NCBI GenBank assembly: GCA_963575645.1
Contig: OY754471.1
Span: 47,928,820-47,992,819, forward strand
Source: Xanthostigma xanthostigma
Taxonomy: Eukaryota > Arthropoda > Insecta > Raphidioptera > Raphidiidae
Reading direction: 5' to 3'
Length of the DNA: 64,000 nucleotides
Below, piece after piece: positions 21,070 to 31,339 of this stretch. Each line of letters begins with the position of its first letter. Positions within the stretch are counted from its first letter, which is position 1. Position numbers and translations under genes: made by a program. Under the pieces are notes generated by a model. It was not told the DNA's origin, did not search any database, and was given only the letters and a program-made list of their open reading frames with translations.

Positions 21070-22081
21070 ACAGTATGTTATGTAAACACGTAAGGTGCAC
21101 ATAGGGAAATTAACATTAGGAAAAAATATTTGGATCAGAGTTAGCCATGACTGCATTAATTGTTATTTCTATTGAATTATCGTGGTAATCTTGAATATTT
21201 TTATTTTATTTTGATTTATTTTTATTTTACTTGGCTTTTTTAATAATAAAAAGCTCTTATAAACCATTATTTTAATTTTTTTGTACAAAAATAAAACAAA
21301 AAACAACTCCATCTGTTTGGAAACATTTCATTCAAAAATTGTCTGACTGGTATGACGTATACGCGTTGGTAAATCAGTGACCCAATATCTTTAGCTTTAG
21401 GTTCAACACGAATAGGCGGAGATATTTGATCTCGCACCATATTTAAGTATTTTTGGGAATTTAATGTCCCATTAAGAGTATTCGTCCCTGCAAATACCCC
21501 CTGCATCCTTCATCTCAAATCTTTTCCCCTCGCCTAAAAACGATTCGCGCTCTCCCGACGCTATTTTTAAAGCTAGAGGGTTCTGGTAAACGCCAAATGA
21601 AAGACAAAGAATCAGACTACAGATCCTTCAGGCGAATTTTTTGAAAAACAGTTTCGCCTACGTGTGAAATATTACGTAACTTATTATTTTTTTCAAAAGG
21701 TTGTAAGTTTTTTCTGGAATTTTTTTTCAAAAAATTCGCCTGAAGGATCTGTAGTCTGATTCTTTGTCTTTCATTTGGCGTTTACCAGAACCCTCTAGCT
21801 TTAAAAATAGCGTCGGGAGAGCGCGAATCGTTTTTAGGCGAGGGGAAAAGATTTGAGATGAAGGGTGCAGGTGGTATTTGCAGGGACGAATACTCTTAAT
21901 AAAAAAAGTCCGATTATGTTGTAATTATTTGAATATTTTCTTCGGTAGTATACACAATCATTTTGCAAAAGAATATTATCTGTCAAATTGAAAAACAAGA
22001 TTTTAAGGCTCACTCTGATCCAGTCATTTTTTTCCAATGTTAATTTCCCTATGTTGCACCTTACGTGTTTACATACTGTAT
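21069..22081 (-). mobile_element. Mariner-type derivative, copy 1, interrupted
   Basis: The ends match the element at 50032-50609. The decayed transposase fragment reads on the minus strand (the frame near 21267-21506 carries LNSQKYLNMVRDQISPPIRV and VRQFLNEMFPNRW). It is split at 21472-21899 by a TTAA-flanked foldback element. Its left end abuts a 0.4-kb dispersed repeat. Confidence 0.72.
21472..21899. mobile_element. TTAA-flanked foldback element
   Basis: Near-perfect inverted arms of roughly 170-190 bp (21476-21660 and 21720-21895) surround a short AT-rich loop. TTAA lies at 21472-21475 and 21896-21899. The uninterrupted homologous site in the copy at 50.2 kb has no such insert. TTAA duplication is the hallmark of piggyBac-type transposition. 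A decayed partial relative occurs at about 30993-31100. Confidence 0.75.
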
Positions 22082-22955
22082 GTTTAATCCTATCGGTCGA
22101 ACCACGGCGTTAAAACTTATAGATTTATACTTAGTGTCGCAAATTCATATAAAATTACGACATAAATTTATATAGAATAAAAATTGAGAGTCAAAATAAT
22201 ATGATTTATAGCGTTTAAAGTGCAAGAATGCACTGACAAACGAAAAATCAATAAAGGAATTTCATTATTGAGATTAATATGCAGCCAGTTTCCACGTGGA
22301 TGAATTTTTTAGTCTGTGAGATAATTATTTTGTACTTGAACTGTTCAGATTATATTTATTATGGCAGCAAACATCCAGTTATATTTTGTTTTTACATATA
22401 CAGAATGCGAATTTTTTATTTACTGCGTGCAAAATAAGATCCTGTTCGCTTTTAAAAGAAACGCTAAATTTATGGTGCAGCGGCGCCGACTGATTCGCCC
22501 ATCGATCTTCGGATTTTCGTTCGTCAGTCAACTATTCTTTCTGGATTTTTCGTAGACAAATGAGTGATTTATTTCAAGGCCACCGATATTTGAGCCTAGT
22601 ACCAATGTAAAAACAAAATAGGGTATTTCAAATGAAATCGTGAATGCATTATTGACTGCGCCCTGTCGGGTTTATAAATTATGCCTCTGTCGCGAGCAAC
22701 GCCTGTTAGGCCCTGGTTACGGCTCATAAAGACGGTGAAGTCGGTCTATTAAAAAGTAAATCTTCCTAGGAGTCCGCCGAACAATTTTTTTTTTGAAAAA
22801 TATTAGCTCTGAGTGACACATTTTAAAAGCATTCGGAGAACTTTAAAACTCACTAATATTATATACCTTTGTGTTTTCAAATATAGTCTAAGATCCGGTA
22901 TTAGAAATATATACCATCATCTGTTATTTCATGATGACAAAGGTAATATGTTAGA

Positions 22956-23570
22956 CTAGCGGTCCCGTCCGGTTTAACCCGGGTGTAAAAGAACGAATGG
23001 GGAAGGGAGGAACATGAGTACACACATTCATCTTAGTTTACCGAGATGAATATTGTGTCCAAATTTCATGATGATCGGAGTTACCGTTCAAAAGTTTTTG
23101 TCGATAAAAAGCAGTATTTATACTTTTTTTAACTAATAAATTTTTTTTTAATTAATTAACTAAAATTAAAATAAATTTAAATGTAAGCCTTAGAAGAAAG
23201 CAATGTAGAAAATAAAATAAAAAAAATAAAAATATATTCGCCCAACATGGGGCTCGAACCTATGACCCTGATATTGACAGTCGCATGCTCTACCGATTGA
23301 GCCAGCCGGGGTTGTGTACTCACAGCGCTAATATGAGTATATAGAGTTAGTGCATTTCACCTGAATAGAAGCTTATTTTTGAGATACATTTTGCAACATT
23401 TTTCATTGATGCTCCGCTCCTATTGGTCATAGTGTGATATTATATAGCCTATAGCCTTCCTCGATAAATGGGCTATTCAACTATTTTTTTTTCAATTTGA
23501 ACCAGTAGTTCCTGAATTAGCGCGTTCAACCAAACAAACAAACTCCTCAGCTTTATGTATTATAGTATAA
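22956..23570 (-). mobile_element. Helitron-like element, family H1, with insert
   Basis: On the + strand it begins CTAGCGGTCCCGTCC, the complement of a Helitron CTAG 3' end with a GC-rich hairpin, after an A. It ends near TTATAGTATA, complementary to the TC-TATACTAATAT 5' end. It is about 270 bp longer than other H1 copies because of extra sequence at about 23120-23375 including a tRNA-like segment. Confidence 0.7.
23240..23313 (-). pseudogene. tRNA-Lys-like pseudogene inside Helitron
   Basis: The complement reads GGCTGGCTCAATCGGTAGAG, a D-arm/A-box like tRNA-Lys, and GGTTCGAGCCCCATGTTGGG, a T-arm plus acceptor. The body matches eukaryotic tRNA-Lys closely. The anticodon stem has two mismatches and the anticodon positions read GTC rather than a Lys anticodon. 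There is no CCA. It lies inside the Helitron copy 22956-23570, so it is probably a captured or SINE-derived tRNA fragment rather than a working gene. Confidence 0.6.
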
Positions 23571-23582
23571 ATACTTAATATT

Positions 23583-23998
23583 ATATACATTGATAATTCG
23601 CACATGGGTTGCCTAGCTAAATCGCGTATACCAATGCTGTTAAATTAAATAAATTCTAATTGACTGTTTTGGATCAACTTCCCCGATTTGTTAATCATAA
23701 AAATCGAGTCGGAAATGAGAGGATATGACACAAGGAATTGGAATATACCATTGATTCTATACATAAATATAGATCATCCACATACACATATCTTAAATAA
23801 ATAGTCGTGTTCTGTGCACTTTGAGTTTAATTGTTTTGTTAACATTTTATTTGTGTCGTATTCTCTCATCTTAGGCTCTATTTTTATGATTAACAAATCG
23901 GAGAAATTGATCCAAAAAAGTTAATAAGAATTTATTTAATTTAACAGCATCGGTACGCGATTTAGCTACGCAACCCACGTGCGATTTGTCAATGTATA
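23583..23998. mobile_element. Foldback MITE with ~145-bp arms
   Basis: Arms 23583-23730 and 23855-23998 are inverted copies (GTAGCTAAATCGCG, GCTGTTAAATTAAATAAATT, CCGATTTGTTAATCAT) at about 85-90% identity. The ~125-bp loop shows no ORF. It abuts the palindrome-array element at 23999. Confidence 0.75.
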
Positions 23999-24902
23999 TG
24001 TTGCAGAGAAACTCTTAACCAGTCAAAAGTACTATTGACTAGCAAAATCAGTCAAAAGTACTTTTGACCGTATGCTTTAGTCAATAATAGGTACTTTTGA
24101 CTAAAATAACAGTTAAAAGTACTTTTGCTCAATGGAGCTGGTTAAAAGTACTTTTGACTAAGTGATTCCGTCAAAAGTGATTTTGACTGGTTGTATCAGT
24201 CAAAACTCTTAAAATGTTAAGGTGGTCGATAAAAATAACGACAAACGCACATATAAACTTTTATATTACTCATTATTAGTGGAGAACGTGCTGATATTAG
24301 AACAAAAATGAGTGACTACGAAAAGAAAGAACACTTTTTGCAAAGAATTTTAGCGATAGAAGATATGAAAGATAGTCATTTCAATGTGATGACAAAAGAA
24401 AAATTTGAAAAGTTTGCAATGGATGTGGAAGACGTGAAATTTGATGAAAAGAAAACACCATTACAGTACAGTATAGTGTTTTGATTTTTTTAAATTTCAA
24501 TTAAAGTTAAAAATTGTTTAAGAAAAGCGATTAACGTAATATAGGTACTGTGTTTTTATAACCTGTGAATTTTCTGATTACCTATTTTAATGACAATTTT
24601 TAAGTGTATGTTTTCTCTGTATTGATTGTAATGCCAAATTTCACATTTAATAAATATTTTTTTTATTCACATCTAACGAGTTAATAGTGCTTTTGACTGA
24701 TGCTTTATTGCAGTTAAAACTACTTTTGACGAAGAGCGTCAGTCAAAAGTACTTTTAACCGCAAATTTGCAGTCAAAAGTACTAATAACCAATAATTTTC
24801 AGTCAAAACCACTTTTGACCAACCTGTTCAGTCAAAAGTACTTTTGACTGATTTTGCTAGTCAATAGTACTTTTGACTGGTTAAGAGTTTTGACTGCAAC
24901 AT
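23999..24902. mobile_element. Element with arrays of a palindromic 20-mer
   Basis: The terminal arms 23999-24215 and about 24690-24902 are inverted relative to one another over at least the outer ~70 bp (TGTTGCAG ends, then CTCTTAACCAGTCAAAAGTA). Both arms carry repeated variants of the perfect palindrome AGTCAAAAGTACTTTTGACT (exact at 24830-24849, 19/20 at 24050-24069), about six to eight per arm. The core holds a 58-codon ORF. Such subterminal arrays often bind the cognate transposase (family knowledge). Superfamily unknown. It sits directly beside the foldback element at 23583-23998. Confidence 0.7.
24308..24484 (+). CDS. Small ORF in palindrome-array element
   Basis: This 58-codon ORF starts ATGAGTGAC and encodes MSDYEKKEHFLQRILAIEDM then KDSHFNVMTKEKFEKFAMDV and EDVKFDEKKTPLQYSIVF. 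It is charged and helical-looking. It lies between the two terminal arms of the element at 23999-24902. The KTPLQY end recalls N-terminal segments of KRBA2/Ginger-type integrase proteins, but that is a weak memory-based resemblance. It is probably the stump of a deleted transposase or integrase gene. Confidence 0.4.
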   Translation: MSDYEKKEHFLQRILAIEDMKDSHFNVMTKEKFEKFAMDVEDVKFDEKKTPLQYSIVF

Positions 24903-25558
24903 ATATATATATTATCTAAAATATCTTTGTTATCATTAAATAACAGATGAGGGTATATATTTTTAATACCGGATCTCGTAGTATATTATCAGTTCTGCTA
25001 AATAAACCTGGAAACTGGGGGTTTGTAATAAACAAAGGCATCGCTAGACGGCCGGCCATTCTTGAATTATAACAGAATCCCGTTCACTTCGCTCGCAATC
25101 AGTTTTTATGACTGTATAGGGAAAAATACAAAACGTATAAACCTTTTCTGTTACCATGCCGTTTAGTTGATAACAAAAGCATATCTTAAATTATGAAATT
25201 AATTAAAACGGAAAATCGAGAAAAATGCAAATTAATTAAAAACCAAAAAAAACAACTCGATTAATGCTTGCCTGTGTCTGTTTATGAAATTTCTGTCATT
25301 GTACTCCCACGTGACAACAAGCGCAATAAATAACAATTTTTATAGGTCTAAAGAGCGCGTTGCTTCATATCTGCTTTGGTCCACCCACGATTTGATAACT
25401 TTCGACTTTTTTGCGTGCTTTATTTCAGTGACGTTCCGCGGCTATTTCTGTGCGACGACGTAACTATTTTTATTAATTTTATCTAATTTTCGACAACTAC
25501 CTACTAAAGTTGGGTTAAAAAAAATTTACACTACACTACGGAAGTTAAATTGGTATAC

Positions 25559-25901
25559 ATAGTCAAACCTGAATGAGCGAGAACTGGGTAAGCATTAAAA
25601 CTCTCAATAAGTGAGAGTAATTGCCGGGTACTGTCTTTGTAACCCTCTAAGACTTCTATAAGTGAGAAACAGAAACCTCTATATATAAGAGAAAGACGTT
25701 TTTTCACTCATGGACCTCTATAACTGAGACTACTACTTGCCTGTACCTCTATAAGCGATAGTTCCACGAAATTTAAAAATGAGGCATAAACAAACTGACA
25801 TTGTTTGTAGACCTCTAGAAACTCGGGTCAGCGAAAAACCTCCATACAGCGAAAAAGAGATCGCGGTCCCTTGAACTCTTGCTTATCCAGGCTCGACTGT
25901 A
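25559..25901. mobile_element. pogo-like MITE, copy 1
   Basis: It has ends ATAGTCAAACCTG and CAGGCTCGACTGTA. The interior repeats AACCTCTATAAGTGAG-like phrases, a style typical of pogo/Tigger terminal regions. It is homologous to 36860-37251. Confidence 0.68.
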
Positions 25902-25956
25902 ATTGTAAAAAAAAAGTTTTAAGTAATTTATCTCAAACACTGCAGAGACCGGGCGC

Positions 25957-26643
25957 CAGTGGCGGATTTACAGATTTGCCGCCTGTAGGCTTTTCAATTT
26001 TTGCCGCCTCTGAATCAATAAAATTCCAGCTTTATGATTTGTTCTCCATCATCCTCGTTACATCAACTTTTCCCGTATGGTTAGTATCATTGAGAACAAG
26101 GTACCGTGTCAGATCCTTGTTTATTTTAGTCAGTATTTTTTACGCATAAAGAAATAATTTTCTGAAATTGAATTTGACAATTTTGCTGCAGCAATCATGA
26201 TTAGACCATCGATATTATAACAAGATTGAGTTGTGTAAGCAGATCTCATAATAATTAGGTACATGGAGAAAAAATTATAGTAAATATCAGTGAAGAAAAT
26301 ATGTAAAAATAACTAAATTTCGATTATAATATCGAATCGCTATTGCAATATTCTAAAAATTCATGATGATCATTAAAGTATATTTTAAAAAGCGTTTGGC
26401 AATTGTTCATGTAGAGATGTTGAAATATTTATTATTTAGGCACTGTATATAGGCCTATATTTCGATTTTTGTTAAATATTTTAATTTCTCTTCATTTTTC
26501 AAAATTCGTATTTTGTGTGTATAATATTTTTTTTTTTAATTTTGTAAATCGAAATAAAAAAATGTATAAACTAAATCTGCCGCCCCTTAAAATTTGCCGC
26601 CCTAGGCTTCAGCCTACTCAGCCTGCTGGTAAATCCGCCACTG
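25957..26643. mobile_element. hAT-type element with 8-bp target duplication
   Basis: It has termini CAGTGGCGGATTTAC and GTAAATCCGCCACTG, flanked by CCGGGCGC at 25949-25956 and 26644-26651. It is 687 bp and non-autonomous. Short frames inside are not transposase-like. Subterminal TGCCGCC motifs are repeated at both ends. Confidence 0.88.
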
Positions 26644-26727
26644 CCGGGCGCTATTATCAAGTTTCTGCCCCGGTTCGAAAAAATCGTAGATTCGGGGCTG
26701 ATCTCAAGAATGCCAAAAAAAATCTTT

Positions 26728-27135
26728 GATTAACGTCTGAATAGAACTCTTCAAATAAATAAAATTATCGACCAATTTTTTTCAGACCATATATTGACAA
26801 AAATTATATACAAATATAAATCAAAATAACAAAGGATGACGTTTCGATCCCGATTGGATCTTCTTCGGAAAAATCTAAAAAATATAAAAATTATTAGGCG
26901 TTCAACGCGCCACCAACGCGCGTTATCATATAAACAGTCCTATACAATTGTATAGAAACTGTCAACGCGCGTTGGGCCAACGCGCGTTGAACGCCTGTCA
27001 TATAAACTAGGCCTTAGTATTAGTTATTTAATATTATCTAATAGATTGCACGATGATTGAATGTTTGAAAGAATCAAAAAAATTACTGAAAAATATGGCA
27101 TGAAATAAATTGGTCGATAATTTTAATTATTTGAA
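26728..27135. mobile_element. ATCGACCAATTTTT MITE copy
   Basis: It starts CTTTGATTAACGTCTGAATA and ends GGTCGATAATTTTAATTATT. An inner palindrome-rich block of CAACGCGC/GCGCGTTG at 26900-26995 is extra to the family. Confidence 0.65.
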
Positions 27136-27322
27136 ATGCCAAATAAATTTCTAGCGTCTACTTTGTTTCTCTGTCGCTCGTATGAATTCAAATGGCAATT
27201 GACAGAAATATAAATTTTGGATTGGAAAAATTTGTTATGTTTGTTGTTGCGAAAAAAGAGTCGTTTTACTACCGGTATACCGCGGGTTGAAAAAAAGCAA
27301 TTTTATAGGTGGGTCGTGTACA

Positions 27323-27919
27323 ATTTTTTTGACGTGATAACGTCTTATAAATTGATGAATCACCAATCTTATAAATTGATAAAACACCGGCTGCATGCAC
27401 GAAAAAGTGTAACGTTCCTAACGTTCGTAACGTTCCGCCTGACCCTGTGCGTGCTTTTCTCGAAAACGGCCCTAACGATTTGGATGAAATTTACTGAAAA
27501 GGGATTTTGGGGGGCAAAAAATCGTTTTAGCTAGGTCTCATCTCTCGAAAAAATCGTTTTCTTACAAATTTTATCATTATAAAAATCAATTTTTTGACGT
27601 ATGAAAATACTTAAATATTGTAAGTAGGTTTTGGAATTTTATATTATAAACAGTGAAACAATTGTTTTATAAATATTATGACAGCTAATCTTTGAGACTT
27701 AAAATAAATACGAAAGAAAGAAAGTTAAAAAAACAATTATATTATATGGTGAGTAATTTAAATAAATAAAATTAACCTAAATTTGAAGCGAAAGATGCAA
27801 TATCATAGATTCGAATTATTATAATTATTATATAAATTTAGGTTATGTATTACGGAATACGTTATCACGTAAAACTATCGTCCGTAAACCGACTTTACAG
27901 ACAACCAATTTTTTTTTTT
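27323..27919 (-). repeat. R-GTGATAACGT repeat, diverged copy
   Basis: The left terminal block is 27323-27450 and the right terminal block 27838-27919. The middle differs from the copies in BRF1, so this is either a subfamily or a copy with replaced interior. Confidence 0.65.
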
Positions 27920-28408
27920 TTTTGAAAATGAAATGCTAAATTTTCTCTTTATCAATTGAGAACTGACATTTAAAAAATAACAGATAAACAGTTGAGTACT
28001 TATATTTAATTAATCATTGTACAAAATACAACTAATAAATGTATATCATGGCCATGAATAATTATAGTCCGGGGGCCAGTAACAGGTTTTTCTTACCAAT
28101 TTCCGCATGCCTCAAAGACTCGTAAAAAGCTTTAGACAGTTGGACTATGAAGCATCGTGGCCGTCAGCTGCGGCACTATCGGGGGAATAGGTAGCTTTAT
28201 AGCTTCGGAAATATTTTGAAAATAAAGAAATCAGCCGCTATTTTGTTTTATAAATCTGTCAGAAATAAACTAGTTCGGCATGCTTAGATTAATTTTTACA
28301 TGACGTGGAACATAATATTATGTAGCTAACCATGGCAACGAATAGCAAATATCATATTGAATACGATCCATTACCCGCGCGATATCAGAAATTCTTTAAT
28401 ACAATAAA

Positions 28409-28771
28409 ATGTCAACATTTTTGAAGTGGTCCCATCACCCAATTGGCTGGAATTTTTGTGTATTTTGTCAAAAGAAAAGTTCAACGTTAAAATTAATCAA
28501 CGAAGATTTGTGCAAGTGCCGTAATATACTCACTATTCGAAAAAATTATAATTTAGCAGCAAGAGAAGTAATACTTCCTGAACAACCTAATGATTTTCAA
28601 CTGTATCATAGCGATTGCTATCGACGCTTTACAGCTTTACCGCCAAAATATCGACGTTCCCAACTTTCTCTTCTACCACACCCTTTTTTGTATCAGCTGA
28701 CAATCTTTCCCCCAATATACAAGCAGCTGACGATTTTATTTATTTTAAATATTATAAAAACTACCTTTTGA
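28409..28771 (+). pseudogene. Transposon ORF remnant, Cys/His-type N-terminus
   Basis: The first ~75 residues look like a conserved module: FCVFCQKKSSTL, a single Cys region, then ILTIRKNYNLAAREVILPEQ and YHSDCYRRFTALPPKYR. The CxxC...H..CY pattern suggests zinc binding. I have an impression of similar N-termini in uncharacterised, probably transposon-encoded insect proteins, but cannot name the family. The frame runs into unrelated sequence after PKYR, so it is a deletion remnant. It sits inside the inverted-repeat element 28067-29372. Confidence 0.5.
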
Positions 28772-28947
28772 CAAAGTTTCATGTGATAGGGAATGACTGA
28801 ATTCATATTAATTTCGTCAAGTTCGTATGATCAGCTGACGTAACATCCACCATCGTACAGCCAGCTGACGTTTTTTTTTTATGAAAGATCATTAATAACT
28901 CTATCTTTTGACAAGTTTTCAATCGATAGGTAATGATAAAAAATATT

Positions 28948-29220
28948 ATTCAAATAAATAAAATTATCGACCAATTTTTTTCAGACTATACCTATATTGA
29001 CAAAAAATAATAAATTATAAATCAATATTTCACTAGATGACGTTTCGAAATAATCTAAAAAATATATAAATTAATTAGTATAGGTAATATCTACTTTCTA
29101 ATAGAATGGAGTTTGAATTATCGAATTTTAATGAAAAATTAATAACGAACAGTTTTTTGATAAGTAGTCATGGATACCTATGTACCTAACAGACGTTTGT
29201 CAAAGATTTGGATATAAAAA
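28948..29220. mobile_element. ATCGACCAATTTTT MITE copy, inside 28-kb transposon
   Basis: It has AATAAAATTATCGACCAATT at the left and ACAGACGTTTGTCAAAGATT at the right. Nested within the element 28067-29372, so younger than it. Confidence 0.6.
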
Positions 29221-29693
29221 ATATTATCTTTTTAACCGTGCGTGGGAGGCTATTCCACCGATACTGGCGCAGCTGACGGCCACTATGCTATATGGTACCA
29301 CTGTCTGAGCATTTTACGAGTTTTTCAGCCGCGCGGAAATGGACGACCTAAATAGGTCGCTGGCCCCCGGACCATTATAATTTACGTAAATAAAAAAAAT
29401 CTAAGTACAAATTCTGCTTAGTCCGTTCAATTCCTATTAAAATCACAACCAAATAAGATAGTAAATTTCGTAGTAATTATTTATTAAAAACTGATTGTTG
29501 TCATGAAAGAATTACTAATCAGTCTGGAGTACATGGAAATCTGTATTTGTTACAAAGATCGAAACCAATGCATTATAGAAGTTTCTACTTCGTCGTTGAA
29601 GGTAAATTTTATTAGATCATCACTGATCAGAGATCACAGATAATAAATGATGAATACAGACAGCACTTTACACAATATTAAAAATAATGTCTA

Positions 29694-30357
29694 TACACCT
29701 TGATACAAGCTGCGATGCAGGCATCGACTCTTATATTTCATGATGCAAGTAGCAGTGTGTGTAGTACTGAATCACGTATTTGGCATCAGTTGCGGCTTGC
29801 AGCGATGCAGAGTCTGGAATCCCATTTTGGTCGGCGAGCCACGACGCCGAGTCGGTGATGCTGATGCAAGTTTCAGCGTGTATAGAATTGCGTCGATGTC
29901 AAGACGATATTAATTTATTTTCCCGCGCCATTTTAGAGGTTACTTTGTTGTTTGTGTGTGTAAATTCCATATGATGGAAAGTGATCGTGTATTTTGGGAA
30001 GAGTTCATACACATTTATCATCTGCATACGTGTCTTTGGAATACAAATGTATTTTTAGCTCTTCCAATTTTGCATTTGAAGAACGCTTTCTTTCTATAAA
30101 CCATCTTTTTGACCATTTCTTTTTTCTTTTATGGAGTATAAAGAGTGCCCCAACTACTGCTAATAAAACTGGTGTTGGCAAAACGTACCTCATTTTATTC
30201 GTCAAGCACTATAGGTACCTATTTTTGTGTTGCATGAACATGGAGTCGATTCAGGCATCGCAATAGGTTTCGATTTAAGTAGGCGTTTATGCAACTGATG
30301 CAAGTTTCATGAAACATAGAGTCGATGCCTGCGTCGCAGCTTGTATCAAGGTGTGTA
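29694..30357 (-). mobile_element. PIF/Harbinger-like deletion derivative
   Basis: It has inverted ends of ~55 bp: TACACCTTGATACAAGCTGC at the left and the complement of its variant at the right. The minus strand around 30205-29940 reads RKKKWSKRWFIERKRSSNAK followed by LEELK. This resembles the basic W-rich N-terminal region of PIF/Harbinger transposases, then breaks off. The assignment is tentative. Confidence 0.5.
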
Positions 30358-30992
30358 GGCCGTTTTAAATAATGTCTATCTCTTAGCTATAAGAATTTCA
30401 AATAATCTCTAATGTCGCATTAACAGGCTTTATATTTAGTTTTTGAAACCAATCATGGCTTCCAGGGCTTTAACCCGGGCAACCGAGATTTGAAGAGACC
30501 TACTGCCTCACCCACATAAGCTTGCAGGAGAAGTGCAACTTCTTTGCAACACGTAAATCGATTCGTTACAATTTTATTTGAACGAAGATTTTTTTAAAAT
30601 TAAATTCTATAAATAAATAACATCAGAAAATATTAAATAATAATTTATCATTTTCTTACAAAAAGATATTTCTGTTTACGTTGATGTTGTCTATTACGGA
30701 AATTGGACCACGGCCTTTGAATTCTGTATCTTTAGTTGTTGACCCCTTGCAATATCAACAAAATATATCCATCTATTGGAATAATATTAATAGATCAATA
30801 TCACATAAAAAGCGTGCAATTAAACGAATACAAAGTATAATTAATTATTGAAACATAATTTTATCAACATAATATTTTTACGATTTGTGACTCAGCTTTG
30901 TTTTTATTATTTTATGTAATAACTGTAATCTTTCAATAACAAAAAAATTAGAATATTTATAACCAAATAATTGGTGGTACAAATGTTGACCT

Positions 30993-31100
30993 CCGTTTCA
31001 AATCCTTTCTCCCTCGCCTAAAAAAAGATTACGGCTCTCCCCACGCTATTTTTAAAACTAAAAGATTACGACAACCGCCAAATGAAATAGAAAAAACGTG
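30993..31100 (+). repeat. Decayed relative of the TTAA foldback arm
   Basis: It matches the left arm at 21510-21610 (CTCGCCTAAAAA, then CGCTATTTTTAAA, then CGCCAAATGAAA) with substitutions. No second arm is present. Confidence 0.55.
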
Positions 31101-31160
31101 TTAGTGTGTCAGCTCCGACGCACGACTGGAGTTTACTCCTTAGATACGCTGTGTAATGCA

Positions 31161-31336
31161 TTCCATCTCATTCTTTCGCACGTTAAATCCTACAGATATA
31201 TATGTGTGTCTCTTTTGTATTCCATCTCATTCTTTCGCACGTTAAATCCTACAGATATATATGTTTGTCTCTTTTGTATTCCATCTCATTCTTTCGCATG
31301 TTAAATCCTATACAGATATATATGTTTGCCTCTTTT
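31161..31336 (+). repeat. 59-bp tandem repeat, three units
   Basis: TTCCATCTCATTCTTTCGCA starts at 31161, 31220 and 31279, giving an exact period of 59 bp with few differences. Confidence 0.85.
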
Positions 31337-31339
31337 GAA

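Larger units (their letters stand above)
28067..29372. mobile_element. Inverted-repeat DNA transposon with ORF remnant
   Basis: It has termini GTCCGGGGGCCAG and CTGGCCCCCGGAC. Further matching inverted blocks lie inside (ACTCGTAAAA...CAGAC; GGCCGTCAGCTG with CAGCTGACGGCC), giving arms of about 140 bp. ATTATA occurs on both sides and may be a target duplication. It contains the ORF remnant at 28409 and a later MITE at about 28948-29220. Confidence 0.72.
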
